Source of the DNA: Pyricularia pennisetigena | Taxonomy: Eukaryota > Ascomycota > Sordariomycetes > Magnaporthales > Pyriculariaceae | NCBI RefSeq assembly: GCF_004337985.1 | Contig: NC_043740.1 | Coordinates: 4,153,030 to 4,217,029 of the forward strand | Reading direction: 5' to 3' | DNA length: 64,000 nucleotides | Shown here: positions 42,966 through 53,910 of the stretch, piece by piece | Layout of the letters: each line of letters starts with the position of its first letter | Numbering within the stretch: the stretch's first letter is position 1 | The notes under the pieces: model-generated | What the model was told of the DNA's origin: nothing | The model's database searches: none | The model's input: the letters and a program-made list of their open reading frames with translations, nothing else | Position numbers and translations under genes: made by a program

Positions 42966-43979
42966 GTTGAAATCTTTGTGCTGGGAGGATGGGGCGAAAG
43001 ATTTGGAGTTGGAGGGTGAATAACGCTGTATTGTCGCGATTTTCTAAGGCGCAAAAACAGCTGCAAGCAATCTTCAAGTCAAGTGTGGGGGTTGGAGCGC
43101 TTCAGGGAACTTTTTTTTTTCTGCCATAAAGCGGTGAAAAAGCTGCAACCAGGATTGGTGGCCGCGCTCCGCGTTATGTGGGGCCGAGCGGAACCGGTAA
43201 TTGCGGGTCAATCGCCGACGAAGGGTCTCGATCGCGTGAATGAAGGAACGCGACATGATCCGTGATCAGGATTTTATCAATTATGAAAGTACCGACATGC
43301 CACCGTAAGCCAGGCTTCATGAGCCGGAGCAAACCTCATTTCAAAGAATGGATTGTTTGGTGCCCGATATGCATTCTCAGAGGCGGGCGCGAATAAATTC
43401 GGAATGCCGGTGTCCGTAAGGGCGAGTAACTTCACCAGGGTACAATAAATACTATGTGAGCAGGATTGGCTCAGGAAATCCCATGCGCCGTGTCTAGAAA
43501 TAATCAATGCCAAATCATGACGACATTGCCAATTCCATAACAGCCAATTTGTTATCACAACAGGGCAAGATAATCGGCCCCGCCCTGGACTAAACGAATC
43601 CATGCTGTCCTCAGCCAACAGCAGGAAGCAACGATATGGGCGCGACTTGAAAACATTCCAGATATACTTCTTTGTTGATTAACTGAAAGCAAACACATAT
43701 ATGCAAAGGCACCGCAGTGTATAGACACAAAACCCATCACCAGAAAACGACGCCTAGCGCTATGCTAACAAGGGAAAAAGGCATTATAGACAAGGTAAAG
43801 CTCAACAGGAAAATAAACCCGATAATAGACCCAGGGATATGGAGGAAACGCCGAGATGACCACGACTTTTGAGACGGGCTCTGTAAAAATGAAAACAGGG
43901 GTATCGCCGCCAACGAAAATGGAAAAGGCCGGCCCTATAAACAAAAACAACGAAAAAAAACAATGTGAAATTGATATTT
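42966..43979. other. Intergenic region between two minus-strand genes
   Basis: This holds the promoter of the L1-domain gene and the 3' region of the FHA gene. No gene is recognised in it. Confidence 0.5.
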
Positions 43980-45707
43980 TCAAGGAGTCTTAGGCCGTTT
44001 CCAATAGTATTGCTATATTTAAAAAAAAAAAAAACAAGTCAGCTTGTGATACCGGTGGATTGCAAGAGAATCCAAACGAACCTTGTGTTGCTTCCTACAA
44101 GCCCTCAAGCTCGGCTTCCGCATGCCGTCAGTGACCGCAAGTCTGCGGAATTCATCCTCATCCTTCTCTGGCATGTAATAGTACTCGCTCTCGAGAGGCT
44201 TGCCGGCAGCATCCTTGCCTTGCCTCGGGATGGTGCCAACGCATGCGATCTGTTCTTCTATGATGTGGCGTAGCACGTTCTTGCCCAGCTTGCTATCCCG
44301 CTTGACATCGGCAGGCAGATGGCTCAGGATGGCTGAAAGGGGTGTTGACTGCAGCCGTGAGTAAGCAAGCTGGTTAACAACGTGGTTGGTGATGGTCGGC
44401 ACGTCAAAGGCGGATAGGTCTAATGCCGGCTCGGCAGCAGGAGCGGGTGTCCCTCTGCTGCTGCCGGGTGCCGGGGTGGTCTCTGTGCGCTTGCTGCTGG
44501 CCCTGGCCTGAGCCGGGCTGGGTGATGATGCGCGCTGAGTTTTCCGAGATGCTCCAGTGAAAACAATGGCGGTGGATAATGCACCTGCAGCAGCAGTGAC
44601 TGCAGTCGTTCCTTTGCTGTTGGCGAGGGGTCGGCGTGCAGCATGCGGCGACGGCCGGGAGACCTTGGTAGGGCTACCCGCGAAAATGGAGGCCATGCGA
44701 TCAGACAGGTTTGCACCGAAGGGACCAAAAGAATGCACGATAGGATCGTTCTCCTCATTAGGGTCATTTTCCAGATCATCATCCTCAGGATCGCTGAGAT
44801 CACTCGAATAGCTCTTGTTAGTGGCTTCGGTCATGAAGCTTGCGTTGGCGTCCTCTAACGGCAGCTTGGGAAGCTCTTGCTCGTCTTCACTGCTCGGGTC
44901 CTCATATATTTTGATCCGGTCGTTAGACAGAGCGGCGAGCGAGCCTAGGCTGGTAGCAAACTTCTGGGTCGGCGACTCCGGGGAGACCATTCGCCTTTGC
45001 CGACGCAACGGGCTGGATTGTAAGCTTCCAGCGCCATTCCTAGCCGCTCTTGGACGTGTCGGTGAATCCTCCCAGGACGAATCTGATAGATTTCCCAAGC
45101 TATCAGCCCTCTTGGGCCATTGTATCAGGACACGAGCGTCCTGCACATCAATCATGATATCGGCTGACTCTGTCTCCGACGTGAACGTATCTCCCTTTGC
45201 AAGCTCCCATGTCCGACCTTGGCAGTGCACCTTTAGTCCGTTCCAACCACTGCAGACAATCTCAATTTTATTCTGATCCGGCGGTGATGCGGCGGATATA
45301 TATCGTGCCTTGACGTGGACGCGGCTGATGAGGCGGTTGGCGGACAGCTGGTAGTGGGATGAGTTGCTAGATCGGCCCATCAGTAGCATCTCGCCGTTTT
45401 CGTTGAGCTCGACGGTCGGGACTGCGGATAAGGGGGCCCTTTCCGTGGCTGCGGAGACGCTCCGTTGCGTGGGACGTCCGGCGACACGTGGTGGTGAGGA
45501 TGAGAGGATGCCGGTGCTTGAAGTCGGCACCGGTGTCGGGTACATGTACGCTCCATTGCCGGTTGCCTGCCTCTTCACTGGCCTAGGAAGGCCTGGAGAG
45601 GAGGAGAGCGGCTCGAAGGCGGGAAGTAAAGATGCCGGGCGCTTGACTCCCGAGATTGTTGGGAGCGTGGGCTCCTCGACCCTGCTGCTTCTCGGAGAAG
45701 AGTCCAT
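43980..45707 (-). CDS. FHA-domain transcription-linked protein (PLM2/TOS4-like)
   Basis: Two exons, 45707-44082 and 44012-43980, give 552 residues. The intron (69 nt) starts GTTCGT, carries a 14-nt T run and ends ATATAG. The last exon adds only QYYWKRPKTP, which completes the conserved C-terminus LRACRKQHK-QYYWKRP. The N-terminal third is Ser/Pro-rich. An FHA domain follows at about residues 105-200: MLLMGRSSNSSHYQL, then LISRVHVKARYI and GWNGLKVHCQGR. Next comes an acidic, Ser-rich region (SSDLSDPEDDDLENDPNEEN), and the C-terminal part carries a winged-helix-like block (QSTPLSAILSHLPADVK). This layout matches fungal relatives of yeast Plm2 and Tos4, chromatin-bound proteins of the G1/S and DNA-damage programme that read phosphothreonine. 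Nuclear location is expected. Confidence 0.87.
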
Positions 45708-48190
45708 TTGATTTCCCTTTGTTCTTTTTTATAGAAGACTGTCCAGCATGTCCTGAATTGAGGCGAAACCTACGTGTGTTTCGAAGAATTGGGCGTCGGA
45801 GGTTGCGGGTACGCTGGTGAATGGCGGTGATGTGTAGTGCTTGTTGGGTGGGTGGTGGGATTCGACCAGCCCACGCCCACACGTCGTGAAGTGGTAATAA
45901 AAGCGCGTCAAAGTACTGGAAGTAAATTTTGACCGATCTCAAAGGTAGCAACGCTACTAATCGACGTAGCAATGAAGAAACGCAGGTCTGAAAGTTCGAA
46001 ACAAACCGACAGTCTGCCAGGCCGGTGAACAAGATATCAGAAACAGGTTGCAGTTTGTGGCCTCCCGATTTCATGCAAATAAAATCCAAGCTGGTTCAAA
46101 ACAGTCAATGGCCGCAAAAGAAGGCCAGGAAAATGGGTGTGGGGAGAATTTGGCATTTAAAGGAGCGGATCACGACAAGGCGTGGAAGTGCCCGTCGTGT
46201 AGCGTGTGCTGGGTCGGCCTATCTAAACCCCAGTCGAGACGCGATCTCTGGTGGTTGCTGCAACGAGACCGCGTTTTTGGCGTGAGTGGAGTTGTGCAGC
46301 CAGTGCACATTCATTTGACTCGCCCACCACGCGTGCCAGCCAGCACCCACCCTGCTTTCACCGAACAGGCACCGGAGCAGAGGGGTTCTTAGCTTTCAAG
46401 AATTGTGCCAAATAAGCTGCTAATCAAATGACGTATCAACGTGAATTACTTTCATTCAATTCACAAATATGAGTTTGGAAGAGACCTACAGTACAGTAGG
46501 GTGTATGAAGCGCTTTGCTTTTCTTCTTCTCCTCAGCCCAAATATTTTACTTCTTCTCTTCAAGACATATTTTTTCCTTGTACCCGTCGGCCGGTCGATC
46601 CTCTTCGGCAATTACTTCTCTTTCGCTGCCGTCCTAGCTTAGCAATTGCACAATTATGACTATGGGCGGAGCTGGGCGGAGCTGTAATGAAAGGCGCGTG
46701 TCTCTGCAGCAGCCAGCCACCTTTGTAGCGAACAAGCGGGCCGAGCAGGCAGGAAAATCGCGTCAGAAGCTCAGCATACCCCACCCATCCAGCCCGCACC
46801 ACCATGATCATGGATTGCCATAGTAATCATCCGCAATTGAAGCTTTCATTTACCCCTGCAAACGCGTCTGGACTTCCAGGCCTCTCCCAGTGGATGAATA
46901 CCAACCAACACTGCTGGTGATCATGATGTACGATGTTGGTGAATCGATAATTGGTCGTTACAAAGACAAAACCCTCTACACCAACATTACAGCACACTCC
47001 CCCTAGTTCCACAGTTCCCGGTCTTTTTACTCTTTGGTGTCGGATCCTGACATGCATGGCTTGGCTCTGTCCACTTTACGCGTCGGACAACATTCAAAAC
47101 ATGCCTGCTCAAGCGGTTTTGCGCAAACTTGAAGACATGGATCCATCAGCTCATACCGTAAAAAGGGCTCAGCCATCCATCTGCAACTCCAGCGGTTTGT
47201 CTTTCTTTCTTTCCTTTTTTTTTTCTCTTTACAATTATCAAATTAGCAATGTCGAACATATAATTCCCACGACCTGCCTACCTGATTACCTAACTACCTT
47301 CATTTCTCCACTCGATTTGCCCGGTGAGGAACAGGAACGCAGGCCGCTAACCGCTGACACTTAAGCCTAACATGCATCTAGCCTGTGCAGGTAATCGTGG
47401 TACCGGTGGACGAGTGGGGGAAAATATGCCTCATAAACCGCCAGGGATAAATGATCGAAATTAAATCTTTTTCAAGATGAATGCAATGTCCCTTGGACAA
47501 CAATGCAAGTCCACCAGCCTCCCAGCCGGAGGATGTGTAACGAGCTTTCCGCCATCTTTTTTTGTCCGTCTACATTCTGTTGCTGCCAATTACTACATGC
47601 GGCATCCAAGCACACCGACATAAATTCTTACATGTTGCCAGGTGCGCACACATGCGAATGGCGGTGGCCGTTGCCAATCGGACCAGTTTCTTCTGCCGTA
47701 ATTGTCTTGTCCACATCCAATGGCCGCCCAATTTCAATCTGAAGTCAGACAGGCCACGGTTGGAGTGTCGCTCCAGCTACCATTCCGCAGGGGAGGAGCT
47801 ATCTAAACTTTACCCCGCCTTGGTGTCTGACCTGGGGGGAAGGCGAGTTGGATCGATTTACCTCTCTCTGATGTCAAGGGGTGGCAAGTGCTGCACGATG
47901 ACCAAAAGCTCGTGATAGCTCACCGTCCCGGCATTTCAGTTTCAAGTCCTTGCAAGCTCTCAACAACAATCCTGAACGCATCATTTCACACTTCACATCA
48001 TACATCATCAGTAAAACACCAAAATAAATATAACGAAAACAACCCTACCCTTGCAAACGCTGAACCTATACTTGAAAATATTATCCAAAAAAGAAATCTT
48101 GAGAGAACAAAAACATATTGAATGTACCAAGAAGCCAACCTCCCAATCAGACAAACCCCCAAACAAACCCACACACGAGTCCCAACCAAT
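45708..48190. other. Long divergent intergenic region
   Basis: These 2.5 kb separate the FHA gene (minus) from a small plus-strand gene. They hold short frames without domains and T runs near 47213-47224. The last few hundred bases probably form a long leader of the 48191 gene. No RNA gene is recognised. Confidence 0.5.
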
Positions 48191-48457
48191 ATGTCCGCCG
48201 CCCAGCAGCAGCAGCACAGGCCCTCGACCGCCGAGGCCGTCGCCGCCACCGCCGACCTCAGCGAAGCCCTCGCGTCCCCAACCACCGAGAAGCAGCAGTC
48301 GGAGCTGCAACAGGCCCCACCCCAGACCGAGTGGAAGCCCTCTCTCGACCGCCGGCAGAGCTACGCCAAGGAGGAGCACAAACGTTCGATGCAGATGAGC
48401 GCGCTCGGCGGCGACAACAGCTCCGGTGGCCAGGGGTTCACTGAGAAGCCTCAATAA
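48191..48457 (+). CDS. Small conserved fungal protein, function unknown
   Basis: A single exon encodes 88 residues from the ATG at 48191. The same frame is open upstream to about 48122, but the sequence there looks like leader DNA. The protein is hydrophilic, starts with a Gln/Ala-rich part and ends in a compact motif (LDRRQSYAKEEHKRSMQM ... GQGFTEKP). From memory this resembles a short C-terminal signature of small proteins widespread in filamentous ascomycetes, with RRQS, a KR-rich helix and a terminal GFTE. No signal peptide or membrane segment is present. The function is unknown; the long, gene-free upstream region suggests an elaborate promoter or leader. Confidence 0.7.
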   Translation: MSAAQQQQHRPSTAEAVAATADLSEALASPTTEKQQSELQQAPPQTEWKPSLDRRQSYAKEEHKRSMQMSALGGDNSSGGQGFTEKPQ

Positions 48458-49115
48458 ATCGACCAAATCGACCGTTGTTTCTTACTGGAAAAGGGCATGC
48501 AGGAATCCACAGCAAATGTGACATTGGAAATCAAACACTCAAATGCAAGCGACCGGGTTTATTGTATGACGTTGTGTCGTCGGGTCGGGTTTTGGGGTAT
48601 TTTCCGTCCTGAATGGACGTGCGACCGTAATGATACTGCTATGCTCTTTTCTCTCTCGTTCTTGTTCCCCTTGACATCGCGAGTCGCAGTTCTACATGAG
48701 CATAGCTTTGCAGCCTTCAAAATCATGCTTACATGGCCATAACATGAACCAAACAAAATGAATATATCCAATAGGAAGAATGAAATACCTGTCAAAAATG
48801 ATGCAATATTCCGCGGCTACAGATAACATCACTTTTGAACATTTCCAAAGTAGACCTTGTGAATGTGTTGATCCAAAACTGCCTAACCTATGCAAAATAT
48901 CCGACAATCCCACGTACCTGCCGAAGATGCAAAGCGTATTCATCATGTCCCATTCGTTAAAAGAATAACGCCATTTTTTGGGGAATATAACATAACCCTT
49001 CAAGTGCAAAACAATAGGAAACCTGGCCAAGCGTAATTGTCTACTGCCTCCATGAAGAAACACCGACAAATGAATTTCGCAGAAGCAACAAAAAGATAAA
49101 AAAAAAAAAGGATCC
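48458..49115. other. Convergent 3' region
   Basis: This is the 3' side of the small plus-strand gene and of the minus-strand repeat protein. No gene is seen. Confidence 0.5.
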
Positions 49116-51707
49116 TCACAACCGCTTAGGTCCTCTGCCATCGTTGGACTTGAAGAATTCGCCTACAACTGCGACTGCGTATGCGATACCGAGAGCTGAA
49201 CTTGCTCCAACTATGATTTTCTTCGTGATATGCCGGGATGATTTGGTCGATTTGTTGGTCTCCGACCAAGTCGAAGAGAAGTGCTCTGCAGTATGAACGG
49301 TGGTAGCTCCCTGCCCAATTCCAGGCTGGAATCTCCGTGGTGGAGGCGGCCTCTGATCATTGATAGGATCGGGATCCGGCTCATAGCGGGAAAACCCCGT
49401 CGGTGACAGAAATGCCGTCGCCGCCGAAGAAACAGTGGACGCTCCAGTCATGTCGATGGGATTGACGCGGGGGGTTTGTGTAAACGGAACTTCTTCAACG
49501 AGTGTAGTTTGGCGGCTTTTTCGAAATACCAGCAAATCGCCACTACCAGACACAATCTCGAATCCTTGATCTTGGAGAGGCGCGAAGTAGGGGAAGAACT
49601 TGGTTGGATGCGCAAGCCGCACCAATGCCTCTGATGGCGGCAGACCTGTAGTGTTATCAGACACTGTTGATGTTGTCTGGGCCATCTCGACTGTTTGTGT
49701 TGTTGGATCGTATGCCAGAACCTTGTAAGTTGTACACACAGAAGAACAAGTTGGGTTTGAATCAGACGAAGGGGCCGCAGACGATGTTGTAGAAGATGGC
49801 TGCGGCGAAGAGGCGGATGGCATTGCGTTGAAGAGATCTCTGCTCTTGGCAGCATCCGAAGCCGGAGGAGGAACACCATCAGGAATGCCGTATATCCTAG
49901 TAAAAGTAGGCCAGGTCGATCGCCCATTGCATTCGTCTGCGTAAGAAGTTTCGAGACCCAAAGGCTTGAGGGTGTACCCGTACTCATCCGCTTCTTCTTT
50001 TGAACCAGTCAGTTGGGGTCCTCGATTCAATTTGGGGGAAGAGATAATCTTGAAATCTTTACAATTCGAAAGGTTGCCGTCACGTGTCAGGCCCCATGAT
50101 CTTTCATACACCTGAGGTGTGTTGTTCACGAACATGTTGCTCACGGCACGAGCGACTTTGCTGATGGGACCTTCTGAGCCAGGCTCAGTGTAGCCGATGT
50201 TCAGGGCCTTTGTTTCCCGATCAAGATCAGACTCGCTCATCTTGACATTGGTATCCCGAAGCGCGTAGCGGCCGTCAGGCTCACTGGCACGATAGCCTTG
50301 AGAGTAGTGTTCTAGGTCCGTGTACTTCTCCTTCTCCATTTGATTGGCTTCTGTAGGCTTTCCGTCGGGTTCGTTGTAGCGAAATGCGTAGTATGTGTCC
50401 AGATCCGAGTATGCCTCTTTTTCGCATGGGTTTGGAGCCAGGGGCTTACCATCGGGCTCGCAGTACGCAAAGCCCCCCTGGTAGAGATGCAAATCGGTGT
50501 AGACCTCCTTCTCGTATGGATTGGGGGCGACGTCAACGTCAGGGAAAGCCATTGCGTATAGGTGCAAATCTAGGTATGCTTCCTTTTCGTAAGGGTTTGG
50601 GGAAGTTTCTACGTCAGGATGAGCCGCAGAATAACCGGGAAGGTCTTTGTAGACTTCCTTCTCATGAGGGTTTGGCGTCTGCTTGACATCTGGCACAGGT
50701 GTGTATTGGTCAAGATCGGTGTACTCCTTCGAAGGGTCTTCAGCAACTGGAGTCCTCTCCACTAGCACTGGCTTGTACTTGTCCAGATCCTCGTACTCAG
50801 CTGATGGATTCTCAGTAACTGGAGTCCTTCCTGTCATCACCGGCTGGTACTGCTCAAGGTCCTGGTATTCCTCGGTGGGATCTTTGGGAGTAATTGGTGC
50901 TTTCTCCATGACTGGCTTGTACTTTGATAGATCATCGTACTTTTCTGAATTTGACATATTCAAGTAGCCCTTGGTGGTGACACCATTTGCATGATGCCAG
51001 TAGACATTACCACTGCGGCGGCCGTCGCTGCCGGTAGGGTCTGAATCCATACGGGGCTGAGCATATCCCTGAAGTTCCTGTTGTGTGATGGGAAATTCGG
51101 GATCAAATACTGGCGAGTAGACTAATGGGGATGGATCCGACTTTGGCGTTGACTCTACACCAGAGAATTGCGACTTGATGGCAGGCGTAGCGAGAGCATC
51201 GCCCAAAGCGGTCGGAGTTTCAACCTTATAAACCTTCCGGTTGGTGATTGGGTCGATCACATAGTCGGTCTCCGAGGACGGCAGCAGCTGCGACGATACC
51301 GTAGCCTGTGTGGGATTCTGGGCAGACGAGTCTCCCAAGCTCTGTGCTTGATTTGTTTCTGATCCAAATAGGAAGTCCTCGAGATGACCCCTCCCTGTGT
51401 TCTCGGTATTGGAGCCAGGTAGGATTCCGGTAGGAGGGCCAACAGCCTTAGTAACAGAAGCTCGCGAGGTCTGAGCGGAAGGGTAAGAGCTCGCCATGCG
51501 CCTCGGAACTTTGGTTGGCTCCTCGACTACTGGGACAGCCTCGGCGTCAAGAGAATTTGTATTCAAGCCAGAAATCTTCCTGCGCGAGTCTTTGCGAACT
51601 TCCGACTCGATAGATGGAAGCACGGCTGGACGGAAACCACGCTGTGTGATGGTCCTCAGGTGAAGGGGCGCAACTGAGCGAGATGACCGCGCGATCTTAG
51701 ACAACAT
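49116..51707 (-). CDS. Mitochondrion-targeted-looking protein with nine Y-x-D-L-x-x-Y repeats
   Basis: A single exon encodes 863 residues. The N-terminus (MLSKIARSSRSVAPLHLRTI) is rich in Arg and Ser and lacks acids, as in a mitochondrial presequence. A conserved-looking block (VIDPITNRKVYKVETPTALGDA) lies at about 150-171. Residues 252-486 hold nine tandem units of 23-31 residues, each built around Y-x-D-L-x-x-Y, for example EYQDLEQYQPV, EYTDLDQYTPV and EAYLDLHLYA. The early units carry TPV/ENPS-type linkers and the later ones NPYEKE or EPDGK linkers. A Ser/Thr-rich stretch follows, then a globular-looking segment (HPTKFFPYFAPLQDQGFEIV) and one membrane segment near the end (IIVGASSALGIAYAVAVVGEFF, about 831-852). 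I do not recognise the family. Topology and location are inference. Divergent from LTN1 across 2.2 kb. Confidence 0.82.
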   Translation of the reverse strand: MLSKIARSSRSVAPLHLRTITQRGFRPAVLPSIESEVRKDSRRKISGLNTNSLDAEAVPVVEEPTKVPRRMASSYPSAQTSRASVTKAVGPPTGILPGSNTENTGRGHLEDFLFGSETNQAQSLGDSSAQNPTQATVSSQLLPSSETDYVIDPITNRKVYKVETPTALGDALATPAIKSQFSGVESTPKSDPSPLVYSPVFDPEFPITQQELQGYAQPRMDSDPTGSDGRRSGNVYWHHANGVTTKGYLNMSNSEKYDDLSKYKPVMEKAPITPKDPTEEYQDLEQYQPVMTGRTPVTENPSAEYEDLDKYKPVLVERTPVAEDPSKEYTDLDQYTPVPDVKQTPNPHEKEVYKDLPGYSAAHPDVETSPNPYEKEAYLDLHLYAMAFPDVDVAPNPYEKEVYTDLHLYQGGFAYCEPDGKPLAPNPCEKEAYSDLDTYYAFRYNEPDGKPTEANQMEKEKYTDLEHYSQGYRASEPDGRYALRDTNVKMSESDLDRETKALNIGYTEPGSEGPISKVARAVSNMFVNNTPQVYERSWGLTRDGNLSNCKDFKIISSPKLNRGPQLTGSKEEADEYGYTLKPLGLETSYADECNGRSTWPTFTRIYGIPDGVPPPASDAAKSRDLFNAMPSASSPQPSSTTSSAAPSSDSNPTCSSVCTTYKVLAYDPTTQTVEMAQTTSTVSDNTTGLPPSEALVRLAHPTKFFPYFAPLQDQGFEIVSGSGDLLVFRKSRQTTLVEEVPFTQTPRVNPIDMTGASTVSSAATAFLSPTGFSRYEPDPDPINDQRPPPPRRFQPGIGQGATTVHTAEHFSSTWSETNKSTKSSRHITKKIIVGASSALGIAYAVAVVGEFFKSNDGRGPKRL
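50250..50954 (-). repeat. Tandem protein-coding repeat array (nine units)
   Basis: This encodes residues 252-486 of the 49116-51707 protein. Nine units share the core Tyr-x-Asp-Leu-x-x-Tyr with linkers of changing sequence, so the DNA repeats are diverged rather than recent copies. Repeats 1-4 resemble each other, and repeats 5-9 form a second subgroup. Confidence 0.82.
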
Positions 51708-53910
51708 GTTGGATGGCAGAGAAGCTCGTCAAGAGCTACCAGAGTTGTTACCGGGTCTTTGATGATTGTGTTAGCTGGATGTCGAAAAGAATGCCCAGGT
51801 CTATTTTGACCTTGCGGGCGATCTAGGATCAAGTTGTGTGCACTGGTACATCAATTTATTGGGGCTGGCCATATGATGCAGAGAGTTTATGGCTGCCCTC
51901 GCGGTGTGCATTGATGCTAGACACAAAGTATAATAGACGACGGCTTGCAGAACTAATGTAGCCACTTACAGTTATTGTGGAGTGAAGGTATATTGTTGAC
52001 AAGCAGGTGGGACTTGATGGCATGAAAGGCAGGTTAGGTATGGTAGTCTTAGACACGAGTTCTCTCGCGGTCCCAGAATGTAGGCAGGAAGCATTAGCCG
52101 AGCAGAAAAGTGGGAAAAGAAGTGGAAGTTTGGTGGAAAATACAACGTGGGTTGGAAGCCAGATCAACCGCTGAAGAGAAGATCGTGGGGAGCAAGTGGA
52201 CGTAGAGGATGGCGTGTTTAGACTATCGGCTGGTCTTGTCTCTAGTCAGGATATTGGGATGGCGATCGCTCTTAGCATGGGAAGCCGGTTAGATAGAGAA
52301 GAACCCTTGCGCTGTTGGCGAAACTCACCATAGGCTGCACGCCAATTCGCCCAGCGACAAGTTGATTGATGATCGACATGCTGAAGCCAACCAGGCGCGC
52401 ATTTGTGGAACCAACGCACCAAGGAGACCTACAGGATTGGCCTCAATGCTGCAGCGACTGGGGGCTATGACGTAGATCTGCAGCAGGACCCGCGGGGTAA
52501 TAGCAATAAAGTCGTCTGAATGGCGCGCCGACTTATCCCGGACCAGGCATCCTCGGATGATGCAACCACCATCAAAGGAGCCCCTGACGGAATAGGAAGG
52601 AATGGATCAATAGGGGTCGGTGGCATGGCATGTTGTTACGGAAGCCAAGCAAGCCAGGGTTGCTAGGGTCATGCCGCATAGGTGGCGTTGACAGTAATCG
52701 CAGTGTTACATTATTCGGGTCAACAGAAAAGACCTCCGTGGGATTGACACTACTGTAGTCTGACTGTACTGTACCGTAGTCCTTTCATACCACGTTGGAT
52801 GCCACCCATTTTGTCCTTTTCTGTTGCAGCTAAACAGAGTTCCCAGCAGATCTTTCATTCACGCAGGCATTTACAGCATCGTGAGTTTGGGGCCATAGTG
52901 GTCGCCTAGATGTAGGTAGTAGAAGATTCGTTAGCAGATAGTTCATCCTCGCATTATGATCAATCACCCGACAAGGTTGCCTTCGAATGCTAGCGCTAGT
53001 TTACCCTCAGTAGGAGTGTGTACTAGACCTAGTCGGGTTTGCCACAGCCATTAAATGACTGTCGTCAGAAATCGTCACCATCGTGACAGGCGCCGGCCCC
53101 CGCGCATGGCTGATTACCCGATTAGCTGCGGGTTAATGTCTTAGTGGACGACCCTTGAATGTGGTGGTTTCAATCTTTGCACATGGGGTACAGAGTACTG
53201 TACAGTACTGTAGCACATAAGGCGCCGGCCAAGGGTTAACATGTGATCAAGCTAGCCAGCCTTGCCAGCCCCTTTTACTTGATGGTCAGAAACAAAAATG
53301 AAATAGAAGGGATTGCACTCTGGTAGCAGCGCATCCGACAAAACCACGTGGCAGCTCGCACAGTACCATTACCGGAAACTGACCGCTCAAAACTACCGGT
53401 TCTGTAAATATGGTGATCCGCCATAATGATCAGACCGAGTTTTGAAGCTTTGGTCTGGGCACGTTTTATCGCAAGGGCCTGAGTAAGTGCCAAGGTGCCT
53501 ACCCTTGCCACGGGTATTTATGGTGAGATGGTAGTATAGTAAAAGAGCCTCTTGAGTTACCACAGGAGGGGAATGCTCGGTTAGTTATTTTGCTTTCGTT
53601 TGGACTGTACTCTCTACTGTAATTACTGTAACATACCAGGTACCAAATTTTAAATCATCATTTGTTTGAGTTGCTGGTAAAAGCCTTTACACTGTGCTGA
53701 TGCGTCCCCACTTTCGAAGATGGAAACGAACCCCACCATCAATTGCGTCAAGCCAGGATGCAGCATTGGTGAAGTGTGACTGACTACTTTGGCGATGCCG
53801 AGATCTGCTACTAAGTTTTGTTTTCGCTCCAAGAAACATCAGCAGACAACACAGAACACAAGCTCCCCGAGCTGTCCAAGCCTCGACAGACCGACCGCCC
53901 CTGATTTACC
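51708..53910. other. Divergent intergenic region with TACTGTA palindromes
   Basis: This 2.2 kb separates the repeat-protein gene from LTN1. It contains a perfect 14-bp palindrome gtactgtacagtac (53195-53208) and several partial TACTGTA copies near 52750-52780 and 53610-53630. Short frames have no domains. No gene is called. Confidence 0.5.
53195..53208. promoter_or_regulatory. 14-bp palindrome GTACTGTACAGTAC
   Basis: A perfect palindrome in the LTN1 upstream region, with a related 12-bp copy at 21334-21345. It might be a dimeric regulator site or a recurrent fungal intergenic motif; no regulator is known to me for it. Confidence 0.35.

Noticed and set aside
48051..48444. Two alternative frames overlapping the small conserved gene at 48191
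   Set aside because: Their translations are Pro/Arg-rich and unlike any family, whereas the 48191 frame ends in a conserved-looking motif.
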